Source: Colius striatus
Lineage: Eukaryota; Chordata; Aves; Coliiformes; Coliidae
Assembly: GCF_028858725.1 (NCBI RefSeq)
Contig: NC_084789.1
Coordinates: 41,261,594-41,325,593, forward strand
Length of the DNA stretch: 64,000 bases
Direction of reading: 5' to 3'
The translations under genes and the position numbers were made by a program. Of the stretch, positions 1 through 38,134 are shown in pieces. Position 1 is the first letter of the stretch. The number at the start of each line of letters is the position of its first letter. The notes beneath the pieces were generated by a model. That model did not search any database. It was given only the letters and a program-made list of their open reading frames with translations, and was not told the origin of the DNA.

Positions 1-42
1 GAACTGGGCTGCACTGAGTGAAGGGGGCTGCTGTCCTAGAAG

Positions 43-600
43 ATGGAATCACAGCATGGGAGGGAGCTTTGGAGCTCATGCAGTGCAACCCCCTTGCACA
101 AGCAGCTCCCACCTACATCAGGGAGCACAGGGATGTATCCAGGGGGGGCTTGGAGGGAGCTTTAGAGCTCATGCAATGCAACCCCCCTGCACAAGCAGCT
201 CCCACCTACATCAGGGAGCACAGGGATGTGGCCAGGGGGGGCTTGGAGGGAGCTTTAGAGCTCATGCAGTGCAACCCCCCTGCACAAGCAGCTCCCACCT
301 ACATCAGGGAGCACAGGGATGTATCCAGGGGGGGCTTGGAGGGAGCTTTAGAGCTCATGCAGTGCAACCCCCCTGCACAAGCAGCTCCCACCTACATCAG
401 GGAGCACAGGGATGTGGCCAGGGGGGGCTTGGAGGGAGCTTTAGAGCTCATGCAGTGCAACCCCCCTGCACAAGCAGCTCCCACCTACATCAGGGAGCAC
501 AGGGATGTGGCCAAGGGGAGCTTGAAGAGCTCCAAGGATGGAGCCTCCACACCCTCCCTGGGCAGCCTGGGCTCCTCACCAAGGAGCTGAGGGGAGAAAG
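43..600 (-). mobile_element. CR1 LINE 3' end, expanded by the 93-bp array
   Basis: In minus orientation the segment starts near the CR1 3' end (GGAATCACAGCATGGGAGGG) and ends with CTCCCTGGGCAGCCTGGGCT-type CR1 sequence around 550-575. The same tail occurs once, unexpanded, at 27505-27690. Family assignment is by recall of the avian CR1 consensus. Confidence 0.75.
57..517 (+). repeat. 93-bp tandem array, about 5 copies, inside a CR1 3' end
   Basis: Period 93 bp (GAGCTC landmarks near 73, 165, 258, 351, 444). The unit contains GAGCTCATGCAGTGCAACCC and ACATCAGGGAGCACAGGGAT. 93 is divisible by 3, so one frame stays open throughout, giving a false repetitive protein. Confidence 0.95.
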
Positions 601-1082
601 GCCCTGATGGCTCTGTGGTGCAGCACAGCTCCTGTGCACCTGGCATGGGAGCAGCAGAGATCCTCTGCCAGGCAGCCAGCTTATTCATTCCAGCCCCAGG
701 GCTCAGGAGGAGCTGCTTTCACCTGGGCAGCAGCCAGTTAGCTTCCAGCTGTCTACAGGGCATTTTGCAGCCCTGGAGGTCAGTGGCATCACATGGGGAG
801 GACTCAGAGGCTGGGAGAAATCCCTGCACAGCTCCTGAAGGGCAAAGAGAGGCAAAGGGCCTTTGTGGGGCTTGGTGCCAGCAGCTGTACAGGAGCCAGC
901 AGCATGCCCAGGAGGGCAAAAAGGCCAAAAGCATCCTGGCTTGGGTCAGACATAGTGATGGACCCATTGTGCTGAGCTCTGGTGAGGCTGGGAAGCTGGT
1001 TGGAAACCCTGGCCTTGTAAACACATCTCTGACAGCTTTCAGGGCTCTGTTGTCCAGAGCTCCATCCCCATTACCCTGCCTC
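591..1082. other. ASIC2 intron 1, no feature seen
   Basis: Unique-looking intronic DNA with no exon, array or clear mobile element. Confidence 0.5.
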
Positions 1083-1205
1083 TGGAGGCTCCTTGTGTGG
1101 AGCCATCCCAAGCCCAGCTGGATGAGCCCCTGTGTGCCCTGCTCTAGGTGGTGCTGCTGCTCTGGCAGGGGGGTTGCACTGCATGAGCTCTAAAGCTCCT
1201 TCCCA
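1083..1205 (+). mobile_element. CR1 LINE 3' end
   Basis: Plus-strand CR1 tail: GGAGGCTCCTTGTGTGGAGC, then GTGCCCTGCTCTAGGTGGTG and the end AGCTCTAAAGCTCCTTCC. It runs directly into the next tandem array. Confidence 0.75.
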
Positions 1206-1565
1206 ACCCCTCCATCCCCATCTCCATCCCCCTTGGGAACCCAAATCCCCCCCTACATGGGAACCCAAATCCCTCCCTACATGGGAACCCATCTCCATCC
1301 CCCTTGGGAACCCAAATCCCCCCCTACATGGGAACCCATCTCCACCCCCCTTGGGAACCCAAATCCCTCCCTACATGGGAACCCATCTCCACCCCCTTGG
1401 GAACCCAAATCCCTCCCTACATGGGAACCCATCTCCACCCCCTTGGGAACCCAAATCCCTCCCTACATGGGAACCCATCTCCATCCCCCTTGGGAACCCA
1501 AATCCCTCCCTACATGGGAACCCATCTCCATCCCACTTGGGAACCCAAATCCCCCCCAACTTGGA
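1206..1565 (+). repeat. 46-47-bp tandem array, about 7 copies
   Basis: Unit alternates TACATGGGAACCCATCTCCA and CCCCTTGGGAACCCAAATCC; TACATGG recurs near 1254, 1279, 1326, 1372, 1418, 1464 and 1511. It begins exactly where a CR1 3' end stops. Confidence 0.95.
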
Positions 1566-2038
1566 AGCCCATCTCAGCCCTGTTTGCAGAGCTGCTGGTG
1601 GCCTGGAAGCCTTTGTCTGAGCTTTGCCCAGAGCTCCTTTGGAAGAGAGAAGGCCAAATGAGGTTGAAGAAGAGCAGAAGGGATGGAGGGAATCTTCCCT
1701 CGTTATCCCAAGTGGTTTTAACTGTTATGAAAGGAGGAATAAACTCTTGAAGTCTCAGCAGAGTGAGGCATTAATGGGATCCTGGCTTTGTGTGTGTGGG
1801 GAGAGCAGAGGCATCACTGCCATGGCATCCTTTGGGTGGAAGGAGCATGGAGTGGTGATGGACTGACCTTATGCTTGACTACAAGCTCCAACACACAGTG
1901 TCCACGTGTCCCTTGGAGATGTAACCTGGAGGCACTTGCTTGATGCTCTCAAGTGACTCTCCCATCACTTGCTGGGTGTTAGGTTGATGGGAAGAGGTGG
2001 GAAATCCTTCACCCTTTCCCTCATTTGTCTCCTCACAG
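1566..2038. other. End of ASIC2 intron 1
   Basis: Unique intronic sequence ending in the polypyrimidine tract and acceptor of exon 2. Nothing else seen. Confidence 0.5.
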
Positions 2039-27839
<25,801 letters not shown>

Positions 27840-28685
27840 CCTCCCCTTCCACCCCCTCCCACTCCACAGTGCCACCACACCTAAGGGAGGCCAAGAAAAG
27901 TGCCCAGGAGAGCAGGGAACCAGCTCAGGTTTGCAAGGAGGGGACCAGGCCAAAGGGTTGCCAATGAAAGCAGTGGGATGAGCAAAGCAAAGGAAGGCAA
28001 TGGCTATGCATTTAAACCAAAATCAAGCTCTCTATTCTCTCCACACTCAAAAGCAAGTGAGAAGCACCTTGGACTTGTGTTGTTCCTCTTGGAGGAAGGG
28101 GTTTTTGGCACCAAGCTGGAAGGGCAGCAGCTCCTTTAGCCCCCTCCTCTCCCACCTCAGCTCCCATTGCCCAGAGCCACTTGCATGCCACTTGTTTTTG
28201 CCAGCTGGAGAGTCAGCTCTTGGCTTTAGGAGCTCTGTTCCTCTTTGCAATCTCTGCTCAGTCACTCCCAGAAGGAACTCAGCCATGCCCTGACCTCACC
28301 ATTACCAACAGCCACAAAAACCCCCCCAGAGCAGCTCTTTGGGAGTCTTTCTCCTTCCTTCACTCCTTGGGGCTCAGGCTGTGATGCCTCTGGAAAGCTG
28401 AAGCCCAGGGGGGGATAAAGCTTGCCAGGCAGCCCAAGGTGAGCAGCATCCCTGCACAGGGGCCTGGAGCTGGCTCTGGGGGGTGGGTGATCAGGGGGAT
28501 GAGGGAAGGGGCTTCATTCTCTTTTTTTATCCTCCTCCTGATTGTTTTTTAGCTCTGATGATGATGATTTGGGGGGGGTTGGGTTTGGGGTGGGGTGTTT
28601 TTGGGCCCTCCCTTCCCCTTCCTTCCTGGATGCTGTGCTTTCTCCTCCTTCTCATGACTGATATTAAAGCTGGTCTTGTGGAAAT
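27840..28685 (+). other. ASIC2: ASIC2 3' untranslated region (inferred)
   Basis: Stretch from the stop codon to just beyond an ATTAAA hexamer. It contains no CR1 or array and no other coding signal. The 3' end is inferred from the hexamer only; a longer transcript is possible. Confidence 0.5.
28663..28668 (+). terminator. Candidate ASIC2 polyadenylation signal ATTAAA
   Basis: ATTAAA, the commonest variant of the poly(A) hexamer, about 825 bp after the stop. It is followed within 40 bp by a GT-rich stretch (GGGCTGTGTCATTTGTGCC). No AATAAA was seen between the stop and this point. Confidence 0.5.
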
Positions 28686-28879
28686 GGGAGGGCTGTGTCA
28701 TTTGTGCCTTGTTCCCTTCACACCTCACCTCAGAGCACAGCTTAAATCCAGCCTCTGGCTCAAGTTGCCCAACCTTCAGGGCACAAAACCCCAAAGCCCA
28801 TCATCCTGGGTGTTCCCCAGGGCTGTTCCTCACTCCTTTGACCCTCTTTAACCCCTTTTAGTGTCCTCACAGCCCTCTT

Positions 28880-29187
28880 GATGGCACAGGCATGATGCCA
28901 TGGCCATGCTCAGACTTGTCTCATCTGCTCCATGAGTCCAACTCTGTGTCTCCTCTCTTGGGAGTCTCAGTAGTGACCAAGAGGTTGAATAGAACTGAGT
29001 CTAAGTGATGCTCTTTCACCTCACACCCCTCCTGATGGCACAGGCATGATGCCATGGCCATGCTCAGCCTTGTCTCATCTGCTCCATGAGTCCAACTCTG
29101 TGTCTCCTCTCTTGGGAGTCTCAGTAGTGACCAAGAGGTTGAATAGAACTGAGTCTAAGTGATGCTCTTTCACCTCACTAAAGAGAC
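28880..29187 (+). repeat. 154-bp tandem duplication
   Basis: GATGGCACAGGCATGATGCC at 28880 recurs at 29034; the two copies are nearly identical. A decayed third copy may follow (CTTTAAATAGAGCTGGGACC near 29218). Confidence 0.93.
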
Positions 29188-29189
29188 AA

Positions 29190-30212
29190 AACCCTCCAGA
29201 GTCTCAGCAACCAGGAGCTTTAAATAGAGCTGGGACCAAGTGATGTTGTTTTACCCCACTAAAGGGGAGAAACCAAGTTCCCTGGAGCACCAAACCCTGC
29301 TGGTTTAGCAGCCTGAAGGACTGGGAGGAGGATGGGCTGGGTGTCTCTGCAGCTCTGCTGCTGAATGGCCAGTGACTGTCAGCACTGGGGTGGCCACTTG
29401 ACCCAGTCAAGTTCCCAGCCAAGCAGGTGCTTTGTGGGGATGATACACAGCCCACAAAGCCTCCACCAAGCCAGGGAGCAGCCAGAGGCCTTTCAGGCAG
29501 CTCTCTGCACTCATCCAAGCTCAGCTCTTAGGGGGGATGTGTTGGGTGGCATCTCAGTGGCAGGAGGGCAAGGTGGGGTTGAGCTGCTGCAAGAAGGGCA
29601 GGGGGTAAGGGATGCACATCCACCCACAGCTCTCACCCTGGCTGTAAAGCAAGGTTTGAAGCTGCCAGGAAACCTCCAGAAGCCCTTTAGATGGTGAGCC
29701 AGGACCTACAGGTTAAACTGAGCAGGCTAAAGGATGCAATCACCTCAACCAGCTGCCTTCAGACCTCAGCCTCAGCACTGGAAACAACACTGTGCCCTCC
29801 TTGTGCTCCCCCCAGCCTCCTCCCATCTCTCCACATCACTTGTTCCCCTTTTCTTACCTGCTTTTCCTCCTTAGCTGTCCAGTCCCTGTGCCCTGGCTTG
29901 CTGGGAAGGAGCCTGTTCATCCCTCTGGGTTCTCAGCAGGCAGCAGATTCACATCCTCCTGCTCTTCCATCACTCCTTGGGCTGAAAGTCCCATCCTTGG
30001 GGCATCAAAAGCTCTTTGCAACCCTCCTGTGCTCTCAGGCAGCACTGTGCTGTGTCTCACACCAGCCACAGTCACTGAACTCCAGAAGTCTCCACGATGT
30101 TTCTCCCTTCAGGGTGTCAGAGTGCTGCTGCAGGCTGTGAAATGGGGATTGTTACAGAGGTGCTGGGGGGAAGAAACCCAAACAAGCAAGCAAACCCCAC
30201 CTACCATCTCCT
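29190..30212. other. Intergenic, no feature seen
   Basis: No exon, mobile element or array recognised. Confidence 0.5.
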
Positions 30213-31490
30213 CATGTTCTCTTCAGTCTCCTGATGCTCTTTCCCACCTCCTGATCCTCACACCAACATCTTCATCCTCTTACCTGACTCCTGATGCTTC
30301 TCTCCCCCTCCTTATGCTCTGACCCTCACCCTGATGCTCTTTCCCACCTCCTGATCCTCACACCATCATCCTCATCCTCTCACCTGACCCCTGATGCTCT
30401 TTCCCACCTCCTGATGCTCTTTCCCACCTCCTGATCCTTACAACATCATCTTGATCCTCTCACCTGACCCCTGATGCTTCTCTGCCCCTCCTGATGCTCT
30501 TTCCCACCTCCTGCTCCTCACACCATCATCCTCATCCTCTCACCTGACCCCTGGTGCTCTTTCCTACCTCCTGATGCTCTTTCCCACCTCCTGATCCTTA
30601 CACCATCATCTTGATCCTCTCACCTGACTCCTGATGCTTCTCTCCCCATCCTGATGCTCTGACCCTCACCCTGATGCTCTTTCCCACCTCCTGCTCACAC
30701 CATCATCCTCATCCTCTCACCTGACCCCTGATGCTCTTTCCCACCTCCTGATCCTTACAACAACATCTTGATCCTCTCACCTGACTCCTGATGCTTCTCT
30801 CCCCATCCTGATGCTCTGACCCTCACCCTGATGCTCTTTCCCACCTCCTGATCCTCACACCATCATCCTCATCCTCTCACCTGACCCCTGATGCTCTTTT
30901 CCCCCTCCTTATGCTTTGACCCTCACCCTGATGCTCTTTCCCACCTCCTGATCCTTACAACATCATCTTGATCCTCTCACCTGACTCCTGATGCTTCTCT
31001 GCCCCTCCTGATGCTCTGACCCTCACCCTGATGCTCTTTCCCACCTCCTGATCCTTACACCATCATCTTGATCCTCTCATCACCTGACTCCTGATGCTCT
31101 TTCCCACCTCCTGATCCTTACACCAACATCTTAATCCTCTCACCTGACCCCTGATGCTCCTTTCCCCCTCCTTATGCTCTGACCCTCACCCTGATGCTCT
31201 TTCCCACCTCCTGCTCCTCACACCATCATCCTCATCCTCTCACCTCTCCCCTGATGCTGCTCTTCACCTCCTGATCCTCACACCATCATCCTCATCCTCT
31301 CCCCTGATGCTGCTCTTCACCTCCTGCTCCTCACAGCATCATCCTCATCCTCTCCCCTGATGCTGCTCTTCACCTCCTGATCCTCACAGCATCATCCTCA
31401 TCCTCTCCCCTGATGCTGCTCTTCACCTCCTGCTCCTCACAGCACCATCCTCATCCTCTCCCCTGATGCTCTGCTCCACCTCCCCATTCC
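30213..31490 (+). repeat. CT-rich compound tandem array (first block)
   Basis: Irregular units of about 60 bp built from CTCCTGATGCTCTTTCCCAC, CTCCTGATCCTTACACCATC and ATCCTCTCACCTGACTCCTG, with many indels. The last 300 bp shift to a CCCCTGATGCTGCTCTTCAC form. Confidence 0.93.
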
Positions 31491-32138
31491 CTTTCCTGCA
31501 ATCTCAGTGATCAAAGCTTCAGATCTTGAAGCTCAGAATCAGGAGGGTGGGAGAAGCCTCCCAGGAGGCTGCATCATCCCACCAGGGGTTTAGAACACTT
31601 GTGGTGCTGTGCTCACCAGAGAGGAGCTATTTAACACTACCTGGAGGCTATTCAGTCCATGCTCCCCCCCTGTTCTCCATCCTCAGAGCAACCCCCAGCA
31701 TCAAACCTCCCCCAAACCCATGAGCTCACCTTCCTGAGGAAAAGCTGCTCTCAATTAAAACACCCCACAGAAATCACTTCACATTGGGGCTTGTTTGCTC
31801 TTCCTCTTCCTCCCACCTCCTGGGGGAGAAAGGTGACATTCCCTTCACAGTTTGGAAGGTTCAGGAGGAAGCCTGGAAACATGCAAAGAAAACTGTGATT
31901 CTCACCCAAATCTGCTTCCATCCCCCTCCCCAGGGAGCTGCTGAGGCTCAGGGCATTGCACAGGGCTTGGCAGCATGGGCTCAGCCTGCTGCTAATGCCA
32001 TGCCATGGCCTGCTGGAGGCTTGGCTCAACACAAGGACAGGTCTCCTGGCTCTTGGCTTCATCCCCACCAAGATGGAATCCTGGAGGAGGCAGGAATTGG
32101 AGCTCCAATGTCCAGAGGAAACACCTTGGCAGCCTCTC
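31491..32138. other. Non-repetitive interruption between two array blocks
   Basis: About 650 bp with no repeat units, flanked on both sides by the same CT-rich repeat family. No coding exon or clear mobile element. Confidence 0.5.
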
Positions 32139-32785
32139 CTGATCCTTACACCATCATCTTGATCCTCTCACCTGACTCCTGATGCTCCTTTCCCACCTCC
32201 TGATCCTTACACCATCATCTTGATCCTCTCACCTGACTCCTGATGCTCCTTTCCCACCTCCTGATCCTTACACCATCATCTTCATCCTCTCACCTGACTC
32301 CTGATGCTTCTCTGCCCCTCACCCTGATGCTCCTTCCCACCTCCTGATGCTCTTCCCTACCTCCTGATCCTTACACCATCATCTTGATCCTCTCACCTGA
32401 CTCCTGATGCTCCTTTCCCACCTCCTGATCCTTACACCATCATCTTGATCCTCTCACCTGACTCCTGATGCTCTTTCCCACCTCCTGATCCTTACACCAT
32501 CATCTTGATCCTCTCACCTGACTCCTGATGCTCTTTCCCACCTCCTGATCCTTACACCATCATCTTGATCCTCTCACCTGACTCCTGATGCTTCTCTGCC
32601 CCTCACCCTGATGCTCCTTCCCACCTCCTGATGCTCTTTCCCACCTCCTGGTGCTCTTTCCTACCTCCTGATCCTTACACCATCATCTTGATCCTCTCAC
32701 CTGGCTCCTGATGCTTCTCTGCCCCTCACCCTGATGCTCTTTCCCACCTCCTCCTCACACCTTCATCCTCTCACCTCTCACCTCT
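32139..32785 (+). repeat. CT-rich compound tandem array (second block)
   Basis: Same unit family as 30213-31490, more regular: CTGATCCTTACACCATCATC and TTGATCCTCTCACCTGACTC repeat with a period near 62 bp. Confidence 0.93.
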
Positions 32786-32849
32786 CCCCTGTCTGCTCAC
32801 CCATCACCTCCTGGCAGCTTCCAAATGCAGCAGCTAATGCCATGGAGAG

Positions 32850-33090
32850 AAACTGGCAGGGAGTTGGGCAAAGAACCTGCTGAGGGTCACCAAGGGCAAA
32901 GGGAACAACCCCCTGGAGCAGGCCAGGCTGGAGAGCAGCTCCAGGAGAGTCACAGAATCCTTTGGGGTGGAAAAGACCTTTGAGATGAGTCCCAGCCAAG
33001 CACAGCACCAACCCATGGCCTCAGCACCTCAGCTTTGGGATCCCTCCAGGGCTGGGCACTCCCCCAGCTCCCTGGCACAGGGAGCTCAGA
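32850..33090. mobile_element. CR1 LINE fragments, two in opposite orientation
   Basis: 32850-32945 is plus-strand CR1 interior (CTGCTGAGGGTCACCAAGGG); 32946-33090 is a minus-strand CR1 3' end (TCACAGAATCCTTTGGGGTG, GGGATCCCTCCAGGGCTGGG). Confidence 0.65.
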
Positions 33091-33640
33091 TGTTGCCAAT
33101 GTGTCACAAGAAACTCCTTCCCTGCATGCATGGCAAGAAACAAGCAGCAATTTGTCTTCCCCATCACTCTGCAACCTGGGAGCTGGGCTGGCACTTGGGA
33201 AGAGCATCTTGGCTCTCTCTCAGCACCTTGACCTCTCCTGCCACAGACCCCCTGCTCTGCCTGGCCTCTGGGGTTCATTTTGGTGGGGAAGGGGGTGTGT
33301 TTGTACAACCTAAGCCTAAGGTTGGTTTAAAGAGAGCATCAGCTCCTCTAGATGATGGTCAGAGAAGGAAATGACCATCTGTGCTCCCTCCCAGGCAAGG
33401 AGAGGGCTGGGAGTGGGGTGGTGGGAGCAGGATGAGCAGCACAGGGCAGGTCTCAGGGGTAAAGATGGGGTGTTGCCCAAACTTGCAACTCTTCACCCTT
33501 TACTCTCAGCCTCCTTTAGTCCTGAAATCCCCACAGTCCTCCCTACAAACAGGAATGAATGATGTTCCACCACCTCCTGAGGTCAGAGCTGCTATTGCTT
33601 ATCTGGACAAGGGAGGAATGACCCCAAGGTGAGATCCCCA
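33091..33640. other. Intergenic, no feature seen
   Basis: Unique sequence before the 30-bp array. Confidence 0.5.
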
Positions 33641-35945
33641 ACATGTGGGGAGCTCAGCCCCTCTGCAAGCAAACGTGGGGAGCTCAGCCCCTCTGCAAGC
33701 AAACGTGGGGAGCTCAGCCCCTCTGCAAGCAAACGTGGGGAGCTCAGCCCCTCTGCAAACAAACCTGGGGAGCTCAGCCCCTCTGCAAACAAACCTGGGG
33801 AGCTCAATCCCTCTGCAAACAAACGTGGGGAGCTCAGCCCCTCTGCAAACAAACGTGGGGAGCTCAGCCCCTCTGCAAGCAAACGTGGGGAGCTCAGCCC
33901 CTCTGCAAACAAACCTGGGGAGCTCAGCCCCTCTGCAAACAAACCTGGGGAGCTCAGCCCCTCTGCAAGCAAACCTGGGGAACTCAATCCCTCTGCAAAC
34001 AAACGTGAAGAGCTCAGCCCCTCTGCAAGCAAACGTGGGGAGCTCAGCCCCTCTGCAAGCAAACCTGGGGAGCTCAGCCCCTCTGCAAACAAACCTGGGG
34101 AGCTCAGCCCCTCTGCAAACAAACGTGGGGAGCTCAGCCCCTCTGCAAGCAAACCTGGGGAGCTCAGCCCCTCTGCAAACAAACCTGGGGAACTCAGCCC
34201 CTCTGCAAACAAACCTGGGGAACTCAATCCCTCTGCAAACAAACCTGGGGAGCTCAGCCCCTCTGCAAACAAACCTGGGGAGCTCAATCCCTCTGCAAAC
34301 AAACCTGGGGAGCTCAATCCCTCTGCAAACAAACGTGGGGAGCTCAGCCCCTCTGCAAACAAACGTGGGGAACTCAATCCCTCTGCAAACAAACCTGGGG
34401 AGCTCAGCCCCTCTGCAAACAAACCTGGGGAGCTCAATCCCTCTGCAAACAAACCTGGGGAGCTCAATCCCTCTGCAAACAAACCTGGGGAGCTCAGCCC
34501 CTCTGCAAACAAACGTGGGGAACTCAATCCCTCTGCAAACAAACCTGGGGAGCTCAGCCCCTCTGCAAACAAACCTGGGGAGCTCAATCCCTCTGCAAAC
34601 AAACCTGGGGAGCTCAGCCCCTCTGCAAACAAACCTGGGGAGCTCAATCCCTCTGCAAACAAACCTGGGGAGCTCAATCCCTCTGCAAACAAACCTGGGG
34701 AGCTCAGCCCCTCTGCAAACAAACCTGGGGAGCTCAATCCCTCTGCAAACAAACCTGGGGAGCTCAGCCCCTCTGCAAGCAAACGTGGGGAGCTCAGCCC
34801 CTCTGCAAACAAACCTGGGGAACTCAGCCCCTCTGCAAACAAACCTGGGGAACTCAATCCCTCTGCAAACAAACGTGAAGAGCTCAGCCCCTCTGCAAGC
34901 AAACGTGGGGAGCTCAGCCCCTCTGCAAACAAACGTGAAGAGCTCAGCCCCTCTGCAAACAAACCTGGGGAGCTCAATCCCTCTGCAAACAAACGTGGGG
35001 AGCTCAGCCCCTCTGCAAGCAAACGTGGAGAGCTCAGCCCCTCTGCAAGCAAACGTGGGGAGCTCAGCCCCTCTACAAACAAACGTGGGGAGCTCAATCC
35101 CTCTGCAAACAAACGTGGGGAGCTCAATCCCTCTGCAAACAAACGTGGGGAGCTCAGCCCCTCTGCAAACAAACGTGGGGAGCTCAGCCCCTCTGCAAGC
35201 AAACCTGGGGAGCTCAATCCCTCTGCAAACAAACGTGGGGAGCTCAATCCCTCTGCAAACAAACGTGGGGAACTCAATCCCTCTGCAAACAAACCTGGGG
35301 AGCTCAGCCCCTCTGCAAACAAACCTGGGGAGCTCAATCCCTCTGCAAACAAACCTGGGGAGCTCAGCCCCTCTGCAAACAAACCTGGGGAGCTCAATCC
35401 CTCTGCAAACAAACCTGGGGAGCTCAATCCCTCTGCAAACAAACCTGGGGAGCTCAGCCCCTCTGCAAACAAACCTGGGGAGCTCAATCCCTCTGCAAAC
35501 AAACCTGGGGAGCTCAGCCCCTCTGCAAGCAAACGTGGGGAGCTCAGCCCCTCTGCAAACAAACCTGGGGAACTCAGCCCCTCTGCAAACAAACCTGGGG
35601 AACTCAATCCCTCTGCAAACAAACGTGAAGAGCTCAGCCCCTCTGCAAGCAAACGTGGGGAGCTCAGCCCCTCTGCAAACAAACGTGAAGAGCTCAGCCC
35701 CTCTGCAAACAAACCTGGGGAGCTCAATCCCTCTGCAAACAAACGTGGGGAGCTCAGCCCCTCTGCAAGCAAACGTGGAGAGCTCAGCCCCTCTGCAAGC
35801 AAACGTGGGGAGCTCAGCCCCTCTACAAACAAACGTGGGGAGCTCAATCCCTCTGCAAACAAACGTGGGGAGCTCAATCCCTCTGCAAACAAACGTGGGG
35901 AGCTCAGCCCCTCTGCAAACAAACGTGGGGAGCACAGCCCCTCTG
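33641..35945 (+). repeat. 30-bp minisatellite, about 77 units, with 750-bp higher-order repeat
   Basis: Unit TGGGGAGCTCAGCCCCTCTG then CAAACAAACC. Variants: AACC/AACG, AGCTCAGCCC/AACTCAATCC, CAAAC/CAAGC, rare GTGAAG, GTGGAG and CTCTACAAAC. As 30 is a multiple of 3, several frames stay open on both strands, giving false proteins of over 750 codons. Confidence 0.98.
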
Positions 35946-37599
35946 TAAGTAAAACAAGGAGAGCCCAAAAGCCTCCACAGCCCTGGGTGACAGCAACTCA
36001 GTCCCCCCCTCCTGACCCTGCTGGCAGCTGGATGGGAGTCAGCCACACGAATCTGGGCAAAACCTCCTGAACTCAGTGGGGAGGGGTTGCAGGGCAAGTC
36101 CTGGATGTGCCCACACCTCAGCCATGGGCTGGGAGGCAGCAGAGCCCCAGGCACAGGGTGTTCTGCTGGGGTTGGCTCCAAGGGACTCCTCATTTGTTTT
36201 TAATGACATTGTTTACTGGCAGTAAAACCTCCTGGAGCAAAAACTTGTCTTTGCTAATAATAAACAAGCAAATAACAATGAGAGGGAGAAGGAGGAATGT
36301 GTGTGTGTGTCTCTTTTTAAAGGCATCAGGGTTTGATTGGATTGATCCTGGGTAATAAAGCTCAGCACAATGGGAGTTGTTAAGCTGAAACTGAGGTTGT
36401 AGATCTCCATCAGTAATTGAAGTGGGGAAAGAGGAAGGAGAGCATTGCATGAAGAGCCACCAAGAGCTTACACAAGGCTGAGAAAGGCAGGAAGGTCAAA
36501 GTGAAGGTTCCTTTGGTGCTGGGGGGTCACAGCACTGGATGTCACAGCACCCCAGTCCCAGCTGGAGCTGCACAAGAGGCTGGCAGCATCTGATCAACCC
36601 TGCTCTGTCATCCTTGCCTATTGTCTTGTTGCTGCTTCCTTGCAGAGCCAGGGATCAGACATCTCCCTCCCCCCAGCCCCAGCCTTTGCCTGAGCATCAC
36701 CCAGCCCACAGAGGAGGGACTGAAGAGCAAGCACTGAAGCAAGAACTCCAAGCACAGCACCAAGGCTGCAGTGCTGAGCCTTCCCTGTGCATGCAGGAGG
36801 AAGAGGGAGGAAGAGGAGGGAGGGAGCCTGGCCTCAACTCTCCCAGTTCACCTCTTTGCAGGGGGTCCTTCACACAAACAGCACAGAGGAGGCAGGAGGC
36901 TGAGCTGCTCTTTGCAAAGCACAGGGAGAGAGGCAAGATGAAAGCTTCATCCTTTAAAGGCTGGCTGCCTATGAGGGAAGCCAACAACACTCCATCAGGC
37001 TGATTCTTATTTAAAGCAGCCAATGGAAGACACTTGGAGAGGATTTAAAGGCAATAAGGCTTGACTAATGCCCCCTTGCTGAGCTCAGGCAGCAGCACTT
37101 CACCAGCCATGCAACACTGGAGATGCTGCAAGTGGCTCCTTCACTTTATTCCCCCCTCAACATGCACTTGGACATGAGATGCTCCCTGCCTTGCTTTGCA
37201 GCTCAAGCCATGGACCAAGACAGGCTTCCACTTTCCTGCTCCCCCATGCAAGCAGCTCACTCCCTCCACAGCTTTCCAGCTTGCACTGGCCTGTTTTCAC
37301 TTCCCTCTGAGAACATGAGGCTGCAGAGCAAGTGTGAACTGCATGGGAGACACTTAGGAGGAAGCCTCAAGGGTTAGTCCATCTACATCTGGCCACCTCA
37401 GAGCATGTTGTAGCATCCATTTAGGTAGGGTAGGAGAAGAGGTCTCTGGTTGGGGTTGGCAGCTCTGCTCAAATGCCTGTCCATGAAGGCAGATTGGCCT
37501 GGCTCTCCACTGGAGCAGGAGCCAGGCTGCACACATACACAGACACAGGGCTGTCTGCATGGCCAGGGGCATGGTGGGTGCAATGGGCAGAGCTGCCCA

Positions 37600-37905
37600 A
37601 GCAGTTACCCCTCATCCTGCCCCTGGCCACCACACAACAGTGGCCACAGCCTCTCCACACTTGCATTGATAAAGTCACCTCTCAGCCTTCTCTTCTCCAA
37701 GCTGAACAGCCCCAGGTCCATCACACAGAGATGCTCCAGCCCCCTCATCAGTCCCCCTGGTGTGGGGGTGCATTGCTGAAGCCTTTGGAGCATCACAACT
37801 GCTTGGAGCTGGCTTGTGCAAGTCAAGTAACACCAAGAGGTCTCTCACCTTGACCCCAGCTCTCACCAAGCCTCTAAATACTCCACCAAGCCTGTAAATA
37901 CCCAG
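37600..37905 (-). mobile_element. CR1 LINE fragment
   Basis: Minus-oriented: TGATAAAGTCACCTCTCAGC, CTCCAAGCTGAACAGCCCCA, CAGAGATGCTCCAGCCCCCT. Confidence 0.7.
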
Positions 37906-38134
37906 AGGCATCAGCACAGAAGCCACATGCTCCTTCCCTTCTTTGCTCCATCAGCAACACAGCTCCTGCCAGCACCCCTCTTGCCCTTGGCATGTGTTTG
38001 CATCCCTCTGAGGGGACCTGGAGCAGCTCAGCACCTCAGGTAAATCATTGTGGCACTTCATTTGATCCAGGGTTTAATGTGCATGTATCTCACACACAAG
38101 TGTGTTGGCCAGGCAGGTGCCAAGAGGCTGGGGT

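Noticed and set aside
28880..29187. The 154-bp duplication as a pair of small RNA genes
   Set aside because: No tRNA or snoRNA boxes or stable hairpin was evident; it reads as an ordinary tandem duplication.
33592..36193. Open frames of 760-860 codons on both strands
   Set aside because: Products of the 30-bp array, a multiple of three without stops. The decapeptide repeats match no protein family I know, and frames overlap on both strands.
36190..36420. A possible 3' end of another gene: two AATAAA hexamers (36259, 36354) in an A/T-rich stretch
   Set aside because: No upstream coding exon with convincing homology; A/T-rich sequence gives such hexamers by chance.
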